Origin: Mermis nigrescens
Lineage: Eukaryota; Nematoda; Enoplea; Mermithida; Mermithidae
Assembly: GCA_036768485.1 (NCBI GenBank)
Contig: JAVLUZ010000141.1
Coordinates: forward strand, 5,221,349-5,285,348
Direction: 5' to 3'
DNA length: 64,000 bases
The notes below the pieces were generated by a model, which saw only the letters and a list, made by a program, of their open reading frames with translations, was not told the DNA's origin and did not search any database. Made by a program: the position numbers and the translations under genes. This document shows positions 53,301 to 55,576 of the stretch, in pieces; position 1 is the first letter of the stretch; each line of letters begins with the position of its first letter.

Positions 53301-53457
53301 TCTTATCATTTGAGACTTGATCATGTTGAGAATTCACTTGGCAAAGCTGATTAGCTTTGCATTGATTCGATAAGTACATTGATTTGCGGCCTGCCGTATC
53401 GTAATTAATGTAAGGCAGGTATTGCATGGAACCGACTATTGGTCTGTTATCTGGCAT
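2273..53457 (-). CDS. BicC: Bicaudal-C homolog, split gene of at least 17 exons
   Basis: RNA-binding translational regulator with KH and SAM domains. The exons read, in order on the minus strand, as an N-terminal block with VDRRKLEQM, KH1 (NTQITWPSRLKIGAK), KH2 (FTDHSHIIGKYG, HVHFPDSNR), a KH-like domain, KH3, a second KH-like domain, a Ser/Thr/Pro-rich linker with KAPGAER and WSGYGFS, and a C-terminal SAM domain (FLTMTDQDLKDLG, FGARRKML). This order matches animal Bicaudal-C. Family knowledge: KH domains bind target mRNAs, SAM forms polymers, and the protein recruits the CCR4-NOT deadenylase. The exons add up to roughly 1,050 codons. Borders were placed by eye from GT..AG and phase; every junction agrees except exon 2/3, which is one base short. 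The last exon is uncertain. Introns hold most of the transposable elements in the window. Confidence 0.95.
2745..2998. repeat. R400 repeat, copy 2, against BicC exon 16
   Basis: Carries the R400 words AATGGAAAAATGG, CTTGAAATTGACC and GACCGCCCTCTCTCAGATC. Its right end GGACATGCTCTGCATC stops about 15 bp inside the intron after the exon 16 donor. Confidence 0.6.
3014..3153 (-). CDS. BicC: BicC exon 16 (SAM domain, first half)
   Basis: The acceptor TATGTTTTCAG enters in phase 1 with LNTTTYFDFVQFPNDAHY, then DVDDVITLLTNLQLTKYI and DTFREQE. This matches DLPELFSKLGLGKYTDVFQQQE, the first helices of BicC SAM. The donor GAA|GTGAGG is phase 0. An R400 element begins about 15 bp into the intron. Confidence 0.95.
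3490..4425. mobile_element. F-family element with inverted 17-bp arrays
   Basis: Left array 3497-3640 has 17-bp units near GTCCCATCTCTTCGAAT; starts at 3513, 3530, 3547 and 3564 are exactly 17 apart. Right array 4250-4418 carries the inverse (TTCGAAGAGGTGGGACC). The left cap is GATTGT before GCCCC, and the right cap read inward is AGCATA before GTCCC. CATTTTTT flanks both ends (3482-3489, 4426-4433). The interior has no clear gene. Confidence 0.8.
4700..5700. repeat. Diverged tandem repeat tract
   Basis: The motif CTGTCAACTTCTCCGG...ATGAGT with an AAGGGCTAC/CAAATTG follow-up recurs near 4885, 5070, 5220-5290, 5420 and 5580. The unit is roughly 180-190 bp and strongly diverged. No coding potential was seen. 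Confidence 0.45.
6607..6810. repeat. TGTAACAGG-family repeat, copy 1
   Basis: Shares GGGGTAATCTCCCATCCCCT and GTTACATGTAGAGGC with repeats at 15366-15556 and 29283-29497. Its right end lies within about 15 bp of the exon 15 donor. Confidence 0.5.
6821..7079 (-). CDS. BicC: BicC exon 15 (acidic linker)
   Basis: The acceptor CATCTTTTAG is phase 0. It reads NQPFLERHRSTNGAGNNASG, LADLLEIGDDDGEDYGDG and ELSDDKMSSATKLKALDD. The donor AAAG|GTTAGA leaves phase 1, which exon 16 completes. CpG-rich, coding-like DNA continues above the acceptor to about 7217, but in phase it ends in the TAG of the acceptor itself, so the 5' border may be longer in one haplotype or misread here. Confidence 0.7.
7080..7990 (-). 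other. BicC: BicC intron 14
   Basis: 7080-7217 is CpG-rich and coding-like (see exon 15). From there to 7904 nothing was recognised. 7905-7990 resembles the end of a TGTAACAGG-family repeat (CCTGTTACATGCATGC) and abuts the exon 14 donor. Confidence 0.55.
7991..8157 (-). CDS. BicC: BicC exon 14 (WSGYGFS block)
   Basis: The acceptor TTATTTCAG completes an Ala codon, so exons 13-14 join as LASKAMQEKAMGMRTPN, followed by DHWSGYGFSRSTPAETLR. This is the conserved TPTNTWSGLGFSKSMPAE block. A Gln-rich tail MRQQQLQQQASHESYQQ follows. The chosen donor CAG|GTGCAT is phase 0. The intron then runs at once into a TGTAACAGG-type element end. Confidence 0.93.
8353..8664 (+). pseudogene. LINE N-terminal ORF with 2A-like motif and PHD-like finger
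   Basis: Encodes LLLRAGVESNPGPTH, close to the 2A consensus D-V/I-E-x-N-P-G-P but with Gly in place of the usual Asp. It is followed by CGSCGKNAYYSSVFCSNC and WIHSN, a Cys4-His PHD-like finger. The frame stops at 8664; the remaining pair (YCCPKC) appears in another frame near 8705-8725, so a frameshift has split the finger. 2A-like motifs ahead of PHD fingers are known in several animal LINEs. Confidence 0.75.
8763..11838 (+). pseudogene. LINE endonuclease-reverse transcriptase, frameshifted
   Basis: The AP-endonuclease begins QFNINGIKNKL with LLQETKLS, continues after a shift near 8968-8990 with GDFNAHHNLWHS, and ends SDHLPI. RT motifs follow: FGPDGIAMPFLKHLG, ALDLSKAFDSVDH, GVPQGSVISPALF and SYADDITIF (catalytic YADD). 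The C-terminus carries CPRCLAATEDTRHLFNC. Frames change near 9528-9612, 10220, 10945, 10985 and 11210. Compared with the sister copy, at least four of these are single inserted bases with almost no other change. Confidence 0.92.
11905..12395 (+). repeat. Tandem repeat of about 190 bp, 2-3 copies
   Basis: AAGAAACGGATATT ... AAGTGCTTTACATT ... AGGCTAAGTGTCTATTG ... CAAGAGCAGGAAATACCG recurs near 11925, 12130 and 12310 with substitutions. It starts right after the LINE tail. It has no coding meaning. Confidence 0.65.
12486..12559 (-). CDS. BicC: BicC exon 13 (KAPGAER block)
   Basis: A 74-bp exon with acceptor CGTCTTTTAG. It encodes DWKAPGAERTAMIDYGRQ and KILASK, matching the conserved KAPGSER ... 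FDYEQKKLLATKAM segment of BicC before the SAM domain. The donor AAAG|GTATGC is phase 1. Confidence 0.9.
12560..12964 (-). other. BicC: BicC intron 12
   Basis: AT-rich. A small plus-strand open frame at 12580-12768 is compositionally plain, and nothing else was seen. Confidence 0.6.
12965..13110 (-). CDS. BicC: BicC exon 12 (linker)
   Basis: The acceptor ATTTATTAG is phase 0 and reads ALAARLVDNDSRHRTTDH, then EPLVNGLLQAAMKIQENAAG. The donor AACAA|GTCAAT is weak but leaves the phase 2 that exon 13 requires, giving the join N-DWKAPGAER. A longer reading in another frame of the same stretch was rejected because its phase does not fit. Confidence 0.65.
13315..13776. mobile_element. CAGTGGCGGATC-type hAT-like MITE
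   Basis: Ends CACTGACGGATTTAG and (inverted) CAGTGGCGGATCCAG, flanked by AATATTAC (13307-13314) and AATATTAT (13777-13784), an 8-bp duplication with one mismatch. The interior is non-coding. Confidence 0.8.
14218..14595. repeat. Foldback element with GGCGCCGCCG ends
   Basis: Left end ACGACGTTTTGGCGCCGCC, right end GCGGCGACAAAACGTC (inverse). The AT-rich interior has no ORF. The right end comes within about 45 bp of the exon 11 donor. Confidence 0.55.
14638..14924 (-). CDS. BicC: BicC exon 11 (linker)
   Basis: The acceptor TTTTCGTAG enters in phase 1, giving about 95 Ser/Thr/Pro/Asn-rich residues (PLSTVPPPNHMKSNLAPM, QSSILTSTPISEFSTG). This fits the disordered linker. The donor CAT|GTACGG is phase 0. 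An internal end slightly different from this one is possible. Confidence 0.72.
15050..15297. mobile_element. R250 hAT-like MITE, copy 2
   Basis: Shares the R250 interior (TTTTTTGATGGCCAATGAGA, CTTGCACCCC, TGCTGCCCATCTATG). No clean duplication was found at its ends. Confidence 0.7.
15366..15556. repeat. TGTAACAGG-family repeat, copy 2
   Basis: GGGGTGGGGCGATCCCCGCC to AGCCGTTACATGCATGCC, with interior CAAAAATTTGAGTCATCTAC. Related to the repeats at 6607-6810 and 29283-29497. Confidence 0.5.
16105..16233 (-). CDS. BicC: BicC exon 10 (linker)
   Basis: Enters in phase 1 after CATTTAG and reads RMNNIFPALFPTAMAAVSP, then LVINTPMSIASPILSGL and STPAFCG. It is rich in Pro, Ser, Ala and Leu, like the variable linker between the KH array and SAM. 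Phase agrees on both sides (donor TGTG|GTAAGG). Assignment rests on position, phase and composition. Confidence 0.75.
16869..16981. mobile_element. GGGCCCGGTT foldback MITE, 113 bp
   Basis: Nearly a perfect hairpin: GGGCCCGGTTTCAATATCTT at the left and its inverse ending GAAAACGGGCCC at the right. GGCTTAAGCCAGGCTTAAAT appears in both arms. It shares its outermost GGGCCCGGTT with the element at 17135-18871. Confidence 0.85.
17135..18871. mobile_element. GGGCCCGGTTCCACCA DNA element with dense GACAAGT motifs
   Basis: Ends GGGCCCGGTTCCACCAAG and (inverted) GGGCCCGGTTCCACCAAAAA. Both subterminal regions are packed with GACAAGT/ACTTGTC words, spaced irregularly, as expected for transposase-binding sites. 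No transposase ORF was seen. An A-family element (17714-18647) has inserted into it. Confidence 0.85.
17714..18647. mobile_element. A-family element, copy 1, 17-bp terminal arrays
   Basis: The left array (17718-17975) is built from 17-bp units near GTCCCGATTCTCCGACC. The right arm is short, ending CGGAGAATCGGGACACAATC. It is flanked by GCCTGATT (17706-17713) and GTCTGATT (18648-18655). The left array holds a 68-bp (4 x 17) higher-order repeat with the spacer GTTATTTTTAGACACGCGAA. It is nested in the GGGCCCGGTT element. Confidence 0.85.
19036..19177 (-). CDS. BicC: BicC exon 9 (KH-like domain 2, second half)
   Basis: The acceptor GCTCCAG gives QTLILKGFERQLSSMYAV, then KSSLDDLAGEKISVTR and DFMRDFDNM. 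It matches the VIVKSVERNALNMYEAR region in position and pattern. The donor ATGA|GTAAGT leaves phase 1, which exon 10 completes. Confidence 0.88.
19178..19803 (-). other. BicC: BicC intron 8
   Basis: Between exons 8 and 9. It contains a GGCGCTTCGAGACG word near 19287 resembling the recurring GGCGC hairpin repeats. Nothing else was recognised. Confidence 0.55.
19804..19932 (-). CDS. BicC: BicC exon 8 (KH-like domain 2, first half)
   Basis: Enters in phase 0 after ATCTTCAG with GCLPVSLTFEV (vertebrate GCLPLVLMFDM), then DLKDIERRCDLSISLKPKK, the LDVFISIKPK strand of the second KH-like domain. The donor CGG|GTAAGT is phase 0. Confidence 0.93.
20663..21831. mobile_element. E-family element with inverted 17-bp arrays
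   Basis: Left array 20675-20850 and right array 21670-21825 contain inverse 17-bp units near GTCCCGGGTGGCCGACA; right-arm starts 21673, 21690 and 21707 are 17 apart. Caps are GGTAAC (left) and AATTGT (right, inward). Flanks TAACATGC (20655-20662) and CAACATAC (21832-21839) match at 6 of 8 with two transitions. Both arms are interrupted by the same spacer (ATAGATCTGTCAATCAAAAA). The interior has no clear ORF. Confidence 0.85.
22060..22490. repeat. 48-bp tandem repeat
   Basis: The unit contains CCATATTTTTGATGTTTTGG, then GATGTTTTGGAAAATTTTTT. Starts of ATATTTTTGATG at about 22211, 22258, 22306, 22355, 22403 and 22451 give a 47-49 bp period. A last fragment (CCGTATTTTGATGTTT) resumes at about 22935, beyond the I array. 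Confidence 0.85.
22497..22925. repeat. I-family solitary array of 17-bp units
   Basis: About 25 units near CCTATCTTATAGCATTG / CCTATCTTGTAGCACGG / GGTATCTTATATCACGT; starts at 22622, 22639, 22656 and 22673 are 17 apart. Units run in one orientation only. A partial three-unit (51-bp) alternation is visible. It interrupts a 48-bp satellite. Confidence 0.85.
22950..23300. repeat. Repeat fragment with ACATACATAC microsatellite
   Basis: Open frames on both strands (22914-23485) are Pro- and Gly-rich shadows of a GC-richer repeat (GGGCCGGAGCCAACCCGGCA) ending in a CATA-rich microsatellite at 23265-23290. They are not taken as genes. Confidence 0.5.
23510..23680. mobile_element. AGTCTGTTTCA foldback MITE, copy 1
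   Basis: Ends TATAGTCTGTTTTACACAAC and (inverted) TATAGTCTTGTTTCCCATA. The interior has GACAATAAGCTGACAGACTG. The right end lies 5-6 bp inside the intron after the exon 7 donor, so the splice signal and the terminal repeat are contiguous. Confidence 0.85.
23685..23888 (-). CDS. BicC: BicC exon 7 (KH3, altered GXXG)
   Basis: The acceptor TTTCTTTTTTAG is followed by SIEILPGQQAAVIGANSL then NIHIISQLTGASIHHP, and the exon ends QGTVDSVLNARRHLM. It matches BicC KH3 (MGRNGSNIKHIMQRTGAQIHFP in vertebrates). The loop is G-A-N-S, so the second glycine is lost. The donor ATG|GTAATT is followed at once by the end of an AGTCTGTTTCA-type foldback element. Confidence 0.94.
24083..24530. repeat. R400 repeat, copy 3
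   Basis: Contains ATGAAGGC-type and CTCAGCAATTCACCAGAACC phrases, followed by an inverted half beginning GCTAAAAATAGCGTC. It is a degenerate foldback. Confidence 0.5.
24700..25450. repeat. TGTACATGTACAAAG and GGCGCGAAGCGCC hairpin repeats
   Basis: Two related units at about 24720-25130 and 25130-25450 share GTACAGTAGCGATTTTAGT, GCGCCGAAAATTTT and short palindromes (CTTTGTACATGTACAAAG, GGCGCGAAGCGCC). They look like copies of one foldback repeat. Confidence 0.55.
26091..27546. mobile_element. C-family element with inverted 17-bp arrays
   Basis: Left array 26097-26265 has units near GTCCCAACATTCCCACC (starts 26114, 26131 and 26148 are 17 apart). Right array 27296-27540 carries the inverse. 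Caps are GATCGT (left) and GAGTTA (right, inward), each just outside GTCCC/GCCCC. Flanks share only GAGCGG, so the duplication is eroded. The interior is AT-rich with an ATT microsatellite and no gene. Confidence 0.85.
27087..27205. repeat. ATT/TTA microsatellite
   Basis: A run of imperfect TTATTA triplets inside the C-family element. Confidence 0.9.
27547..28578. other. BicC: BicC intron 6, middle part
   Basis: AT-rich DNA with GGCGC-type repeat words near 27550 and 28010. No domain or RNA gene was seen. Confidence 0.5.
28579..28747. mobile_element. AGTCTGTTTCA foldback MITE, copy 2
   Basis: TATAGTCTGTTTCACACAAG at one end, ATGTACAACAGACTATC at the other, with the family interior TAGGTTGCGATTATAGCATT. 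Confidence 0.85.
28992..29225 (-). CDS. BicC: BicC exon 6 (KH-like domain 1)
   Basis: Enters after TTTTTTTAAG and starts RLAPLVVTFEI, matching the LLPLVL-F start of the first KH-like domain. It continues LVQELAAAYNLNVLIRPN and PFVVVKGSIFQEPQLKE, and ends QQHFLKT. It has no GXXG, as is usual for the KH-like domains of BicC. The donor ACA|GTATTT is phase 0. Confidence 0.93.
29283..29497. repeat. TGTAACAGG-family repeat, copy 3
   Basis: Begins TATGTAACGGC and ends CCCCTGTTATATGTATGCC, an imperfect inverted pair. It shares CGGCCAAAAATG words with the copy at 6607-6810. It starts about 60 bp outside the exon 6 acceptor. Confidence 0.55.
30171..30517. mobile_element. CAGTGGCGTAG-type MITE, copy 1
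   Basis: Begins CAGTGGCGTAGCTGG and ends with the inverse CCTACGCCAC. The interior GGCGTGAAGCGCCCAAAAAT is a GGCGC hairpin word. It is closely similar to the copy at 56485-56858. Confidence 0.8.
30518..31065. other. BicC: BicC intron 5, part without recognised genes
   Basis: Repeat-like phrases (CCCCCGAATTGTCGATTTT; CGGCGCTTCTCACC), related to the segment near 50230-50540. No gene was seen. Confidence 0.5.
31066..31497. repeat. R400 foldback repeat, copy 4
   Basis: The clearest copy. The first half has CTCAAAAACTGGTATAAATG and GCTAAAATAGCGT; the second half is its inverse and ends GCCGTGCTGTGCATCTATGG. The left end carries GATGCACCGCATGGTCGG. Confidence 0.75.
32046..34277. mobile_element. 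Non-autonomous hAT element, TAGAGCTGCAC ends
   Basis: 11-bp terminal inverted repeats TAGAGCTGCAC / GTGCAGCTCTA, flanked by a perfect 8-bp duplication AGGACAAT (32038-32045 and 34278-34285). Several GGGTACCCGGGTA-type words lie just inside both ends. End sequence and duplication length fit the hAT superfamily. No transposase is encoded. A 1.3-kb element has inserted into it. Confidence 0.92.
32582..33883. mobile_element. hAT-like element nested in the hAT element
   Basis: Ends CATAGGCGTAGCC and (inverted) CAGAGACGTAATC, flanked by a perfect 8-bp duplication CAGTCAGC (32574-32581, 33884-33891). It contains a hairpin TCTCGTTGTACATGTGCAAC / GAGATT near 33380 and two GGCGC palindromes. No transposase was seen. 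Confidence 0.85.
34563..34616 (-). CDS. BicC: BicC exon 5 (end of KH2)
   Basis: A 54-bp exon separated from exon 4 by a 62-bp intron. The acceptor GTGTAG gives VSIAGPQENVEKARHAIR, the last strand and helix of KH2 (vertebrate QVSIAGQPAGVESARVRIR). The donor CGA|GTAAAT is phase 0. Confidence 0.93.
34679..34837 (-). CDS. BicC: BicC exon 4 (KH2, GXXG loop)
   Basis: Enters in phase 0 after GGTTTTTAG. It encodes RVTLKIDVAFTDHSHIIG, then KYGRNTQQVMKETGC and HVHFPDSNR, the best-conserved RNA-binding KH of the family. The loop reads G-K-Y-G, so both glycines of GXXG are kept (vertebrate GKGG). It ends MEKSNM with donor ATG|GTGATT. Confidence 0.96.
35069..35148 (-). CDS. BicC: BicC exon 3 (KH1, second half)
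   Basis: The acceptor CGCTTTTAG is followed by AT CCG TAC, read as (D)PYVKIFGRFCDVQAAKRL then ILSVLETR. This is the second half of BicC KH1 (DPHIKVSG...EAKEMIMSVLDT in vertebrate proteins). The donor AGG|GTGAGG is phase 0. The first codon needs a G from exon 2. Confidence 0.88.
35270..35560 (-). other. Unassigned open frame in BicC intron 2
   Basis: A minus-strand frame (35293-35538) has a more protein-like composition than its surroundings (for example FGALPSLNSKSAFISAM). No family was recognised. It could be a cassette exon, a transposase scrap or chance. Confidence 0.2.
35574..36023. mobile_element. CAGTGGCGGATC-type hAT-like MITE, copy 2
   Basis: Ends CATGGACGGATTTAAG and (inverted) CAGTGGCGGATCTAGG, flanked by TGTGGCAG (35566-35573) and TGTGGCAA (36024-36031), an 8-bp duplication with one mismatch. 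Confidence 0.82.
36032..37880. other. BicC: BicC intron 2, part without recognised genes
   Basis: AT-rich. Minor open frames such as 36609-36842 are composition-driven. GGCGC-type repeat words occur near 36880, and no gene was seen. Confidence 0.5.
37880..38600. repeat. Inverted repeat flanking about 0.6 kb
   Basis: AGCAAACCAAATAAGTGTAA and AATACACTGTTTTAATCAGC near 37930 return inverted near 38550-38597 (GCTGATTAAAACAGTATATT, ATCTGGTTTGCTTTTGG). TTCAATTAAAT-like phrases between them also mirror. This looks like a foldback DNA element, roughly 37907-38605. Confidence 0.6.
38686..38916. mobile_element. R250 hAT-like MITE, copy 3
   Basis: Ends CATACGTTGGC and (inverted) CACACCTGGGC with a perfect 8-bp duplication ATCACACA (38678-38685 and 38917-38924). 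Orientation is opposite to copy 1. Confidence 0.87.
39103..39411 (-). other. Unassigned open frame in BicC intron 2
   Basis: 102 codons; the segment from an internal Met (MTADANRSGNQNKSLED to PQHFLEHSRFWNKPRFHF) has balanced composition. A possible donor ACAA|GTACAT lies near its end. It could be a small nested gene or an alternative exon on the BicC strand. No homology was recognised. Confidence 0.25.
41049..43063 (-). mobile_element. APE-type LINE, 5'-truncated copy
   Basis: Covers only the RT and C-terminal part of the LINE at 8240-11905 and ends in the same (CAA)n tail (seen as TTGTTG at 41046-41063). The similarity to copy 1 begins abruptly at about 43063, where the sequence changes to the G-element interior, typical of incomplete target-primed reverse transcription. 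It differs from copy 1 at few bases. Confidence 0.92.
41097..43112 (-). CDS. LINE reverse transcriptase, open 671-codon frame
   Basis: Reverse transcriptase of the truncated LINE. The first 15 or so codons (43068-43112) belong to the flanking G element; homology to the LINE starts at NVPIRFDSGEE. RT motifs are KPGKEPNTASSYRPISI, ALDLSKAFDSVDH, GVPQGSVISPALF and SYADDITIF, followed by the thumb (NPKILGVLFDPSLCFKQHV) and a C-terminal CPRCLAATEDTRHLFNC finger. Unlike the longer copy the frame is unbroken. It lacks the endonuclease and 5' end, so it is probably not autonomous. Confidence 0.92.
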   Translation of the reverse strand: MTSKWRIGANCATVFECNVPIRFDSGEETNNRKIATKLLKQFTAVRQHSSSTATRRIIRHVHSKQLQQVLFTINEVKLAITSAKNSRAFGPDGIAMPFLKHLGPCGLQTLTDLLNLSASTATLPVIWKRSTIIALPKPGKEPNTASSYRPISILCPAAKIMERLLLPIIVEHLPPAAHQHGFRPRHSTTSALLNLSTAICQGFNCPKPAKRTIAIALDLSKAFDSVDHTTLIKILADSTMPGWTCRWLVAYLRGREAKCQFRNSSSSYAITRMGVPQGSVISPALFNAYIRELPWPPPHIHIVSYADDITIFTSDSNVKTMETNMNNYLTDISSFFQQRHLTISTEKSTCTLFTPETRQHSLELNIFINNARLQTVKNPKILGVLFDPSLCFKQHVEALKSRIQKRNNIIKALAGRSWGSNKETLLLTYKAICRSVLNYAAPVWTPTLTSSNLAKLQICQNTALRTITGCLQMSPIDHLHSETRMLTVQVHNRLLTDQFYASCLHDQHPCRQLFGCPGPPTRRQRNFRLKNTLKMYSNDRVKRHLTTLPSTASLQQQLQKLHQNAIQACRLRFIQRNPLINRRPPNISPQEKLLPRQTRSTLAQLRCGYSYILASTRSKLDSSGLTPDTCPRCLAATEDTRHLFNCPSRPTQARVSDLWKGPQLVVASLDL
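43864..44131. mobile_element. R250 hAT-like MITE, copy 4, inside the H element
   Basis: Ends CACACCTGGGC and (inverted) CATACGTGGGC, flanked by GTCGCGAT (43856-43863) and GTCGCAAT (44132-44139), one mismatch in 8. Confidence 0.85.
44356..45424. mobile_element. A-family element, copy 2 (inner shell)
   Basis: Left array 44362-44620 and right array 45220-45420 are inverse 17-bp arrays of GTCCCGATTCTCCGACC (starts 44362, 44379, 44396, 44413, 44430). Caps are CGCTCT (left) and GATTGT (right, inward). A perfect 8-bp duplication CTTTGATA flanks it (44348-44355, 45425-45432). Each array is broken once by a GTTATTTTAAGATTCGCGAA-like spacer. The central 600 bp is AT-rich and non-coding. Confidence 0.92.
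45757..45963 (+). CDS. Small ORF with possible FLYWCH-like finger, inside the H element
   Basis: 68 codons from MDFGEANAALSTRLN to VEDANNAN, with RIYEFRKKSFRVLRDG, then NEYWLCIDCENLWK. A basic YEFRKK strand followed by YWxCxxC resembles the start of FLYWCH/WRKY-GCM1-type zinc fingers, which occur in Mutator-like transposases. The final histidines are missing, so it may be a fragment. It sits between the inner A element and the right arm of H. Whether it is expressed is unknown. Confidence 0.35.
   Translation: MDFGEANAALSTRLNKSVIQYTSRIHDHRIYEFRKKSFRVLRDGGINEYWLCIDCENLWKVEDANNAN
47438..47589 (-). CDS. BicC: BicC exon 2 (KH1, first half)
   Basis: The acceptor TTTTGCAG enters in phase 1 from exon 1. 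It encodes AEEFFSQVMTRTNTQITW and PSRLKIGAKTKK, the strongly conserved first half of BicC KH1. The donor is AAG|GTAAAC after a run of six A and leaves phase 0, whereas exon 3 needs phase 1. One more A in the run would give the expected GAKTKK-DP join, so a one-base sequence error or a real frameshift sits here. Confidence 0.92.
47590..48339. other. BicC: BicC intron 1, segment next to exon 2
   Basis: AT-rich DNA with composition-driven open frames only. No repeat end or gene was recognised. Confidence 0.5.
48340..48507. mobile_element. AGTCTGTTTCA foldback MITE, copy 3
   Basis: A 168-bp element. Ends TATAGTCTGTTTCACACAAC and (inverted) GTAGTCTGTTTCACATAAG. It differs from copy 1 by few bases over its length. 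Confidence 0.88.
48945..49255. mobile_element. B-family right-arm remnant
   Basis: Diverged 17-bp units (GTGGGTCTAGAGCGAAAAAG, GGGACTTCCGGTGGGTCT, GCCTAGCGGGACAGTCGG) in the order found in the right arm of the B element at 60575-60765. No left arm was seen nearby, so it is a solitary or broken copy. Confidence 0.65.
49731..50000. mobile_element. R250 hAT-like MITE, copy 5
   Basis: Ends CACACGTGGGC and (inverted) CATAGGTGGGC. TTGTCGCT occurs near both flanks but not flush, so the duplication is uncertain. It lies inside the J element. Confidence 0.78.
50581..51060. repeat. CAGTGGCGGATC-type repeat, one clear end
   Basis: Starts CAGTGGCGGATCTAGGATTT and carries the family interior (CATTTTGTGCGGAAAAATCA, GCGCGAAGCGACGG). 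The opposite end was not identified. Confidence 0.55.
51100..51390. repeat. R400 repeat, copy 5
   Basis: Contains CTCAAAAACTGGTATAAATG, GCTAAACTGGCGT and AGCATAGCCGATCTGG. It is a single half of the foldback. Confidence 0.6.
52205..52705. mobile_element. CAGTGGCGGATC-type MITE, copy 3
   Basis: Left end GCGCGGATTTAGACGGGGGT, right end CTTGGATCCCCAACTG, with an interior (GAAGAGTTGGTTATTCACAG) shared with the copy at 13315-13776. It ends about 115 bp inside the intron from the exon 1 donor. Confidence 0.7.
52821..53457 (-). CDS. BicC: BicC exon 1 (N-terminal region)
   Basis: Opens with the first ATG of the frame. About 190 residues are polar and low in conservation (Ser/Asn/Gln-rich, including SSISSSTLTATSSNTTT), followed by the conserved BicC block FFDERVQVDRRKLEQMIL. 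The donor CTAG|GTAATT leaves phase 1. The frame stays open for 22 codons above the ATG, back to a TAG, and that TAG could itself be a CCCATAG acceptor, so an earlier coding exon cannot be excluded. No promoter was recognised. Confidence 0.88.
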
Positions 53458-55030
53458 GCTCGCCTTAATAGATTCAAACAGTGGTGCAGCAATGCTGTGG
53501 TGATCAGATATTTCCAGAATTAGCTATGGGCTTTAATCACTATATAAGTTCATTTCTTCATTTTTCATGCGAAAAAAAGGATGCAAGGTACTTGACCATT
53601 CCTGGGGAATCGTGATTTCGGATGGACGAGCAACCGATGTATGAGTTTGCGCTAAAATATGTCCTATTATAAAGACAAGACTTCGCAAAGATAAACGCAA
53701 AAATATATGCGATTCTATTACAAAATTACCACCTTATCTGCGAGTATCCGAAGTCTAAATTTATTGTGTAATGATCGATGGCTCTTAAAGAAAACTTTCG
53801 CCGTATTTTTGTGCATTGAGTCTTTGCAAATTTTACGAAGACAAAAGATTTTACATCAGTACCTGCGTGCAATAGGTAAGATATAATTTTGCGCACATCG
53901 TTACTCGCAAATGTTCGGATATGTGTGCGCAAATAATGCGTGAAAAGTTCGCATCCCAAAATAAAACAGTTCAGTTCAACTTCGTGAACCAAAAGTATTA
54001 AAACGTTAAACGCATCAGGTAAACTTTAACATTGTATGTTTAGTTTGTAGAGAGCGTAATGTCTTGAACCACTGTTATACACCACATGAAGTATAGAACC
54101 ACTTAGATCTGCCCACCACACGCCAAATTTAATTGTACGTGCAGTTTTCAGTGTCCTGTTTTACAAACAATTATCGCTGCAAATTATTTCATCTCAAAAC
54201 GTGTATGTTCGAGTCCTGCCCACCCGAACTGTCGATTTTGCATTTGATAAGAATATAAAAAGCATCATCCGGAATCTAGGCAGGATTTCAAGTATGAAAA
54301 CGTAATTAAGGGTTGCTCAATCGTAGCGGCCACCGAAACGACTCGGTATAAGGCGCACTTTGACTTTTCTCAACACAACATTTTAGTATTTGTTCAGATC
54401 AGGTTAAAAGCTGATAATTACGTTTAGTTGTGCATGTTATCAGAGATGCACAGCATAGGAATTTTGGGGGAATGAAAATCTTAAGTGCCTCTTTTGAGCC
54501 AAAAAATGGTGGGTACGCGTCCAAAACCTTTTTTCGACTTTTATGACAATGATCTATCTTTCTCGAGCATAAAAACATAAAAAATTTGAAAAAAAGTCGA
54601 ATAGTTGAACAAAATATAATCAAAACATGATTATAACTTATTAAAAAATCATGAATTCTGGGGGAGAGAAAATTTCGGGGGAGAGGTGAAAAATTTTTCT
54701 AGGGAACTCCCGAACCCCCCAAGATCATGTATGCATGTTGTTACTAATTGATAACTCGACTAGTTTTCTCGAATACCAGAAAACATATGCATGTAGGTCG
54801 ACTCAGAATTTTCGTGATATACGCAGTACTTTATTTTTTAAACAGCAGAACATGTCATAAGAATGCGATATTTACGCGCAAGAATGACATACTTTGACGT
54901 ATTCTGATGTTAAATTTTATTTGATTAGCTGCAGATATGTTCTTCTTCAAAAAAATTTCATTAGCACTAAAGTTTAGCACGAAGAACCTATAGACTCTTT
55001 TAAATAAATATAGGAATCATGATCTGACAC
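53458..55030. other. Region upstream of BicC exon 1, no gene recognised
   Basis: Should hold the 5' UTR and promoter if exon 1 is first. No TATA-like element or CpG cluster could be supported. 54430-54730 has repeat-like phrases (ATGCACAGCATAGGAATTTT) also found near 50520-50560 in inverse. Confidence 0.4.
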
Positions 55031-55034
55031 GCAC

Positions 55035-55230
55035 GTGGGACAATTAGGAAATTTTCTGTGGGAAAGTAAGGCAATTGGAGGTCAGAGGTCAAAAATACGT
55101 GTAAAAGAGCTTGAAATCGATTAAAAAGTCGATAATAACATTAGTTTTTATGTTCACTTTTTGAGCTCATTTTGGCTCAAAAAAGCCCACTGGCTGAGCG
55201 TAGATCGGCCATGCTGTGCATCTATGATCG
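55035..55230. repeat. R400 repeat, copy 6 (half)
   Basis: CTTGAAATCGATTAAAAAGT through GATCGGCCATGCTGTGCATC. Only one half of the foldback is present. Confidence 0.6.
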
Positions 55231-55412
55231 TGAGAGTCGCGTGACCCTTGAGAACTTTTCCGGCAATCTGCACGAGTCGGTCCATAATTACCGTAAATCG
55301 TCCGCTTCGTTATTGAAAATTCTTTCAAGTTGTCCAAAGATATTTCAAAAACTAAAGCCTGAAGCAGCGGATAACTATAAAATGACTGATATATTCCTTA
55401 TATTTATGCACT
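55231..55412 (+). other. Protein-like open segment of unknown origin
   Basis: Between an R400 end and an AGTCTGTTTCA MITE, a plus-strand frame reads RVTLENFSGNLHESVHNY, KSSASLLKILSSCPKIFQ and PEAADNYKMTDIF. The composition looks more like a real exon than the surroundings. No family was recognised. It may be an exon fragment split by insertions. Confidence 0.25.
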
Positions 55413-55576
55413 TATAGTCTGTTTCACATACATAAAGTTTAAGAACTTTTTCGGAAATAAGCCGATTGTTTACGATAATTATATATCAAATCAATGCTAT
55501 AATCGCAGTCTGTCGGTTTAATGTCGGACATATAACTTATAAAATTTATGCCCAAACTTGTGTGAAACAGAATATA
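55413..55576. mobile_element. AGTCTGTTTCA foldback MITE, copy 4
   Basis: Ends TATAGTCTGTTTCACATAC and (inverted) TATATTCTGTTTCACACAAG. The interior is the family core in reverse orientation (CAATGCTATAATCGCAGTCT). Confidence 0.82.
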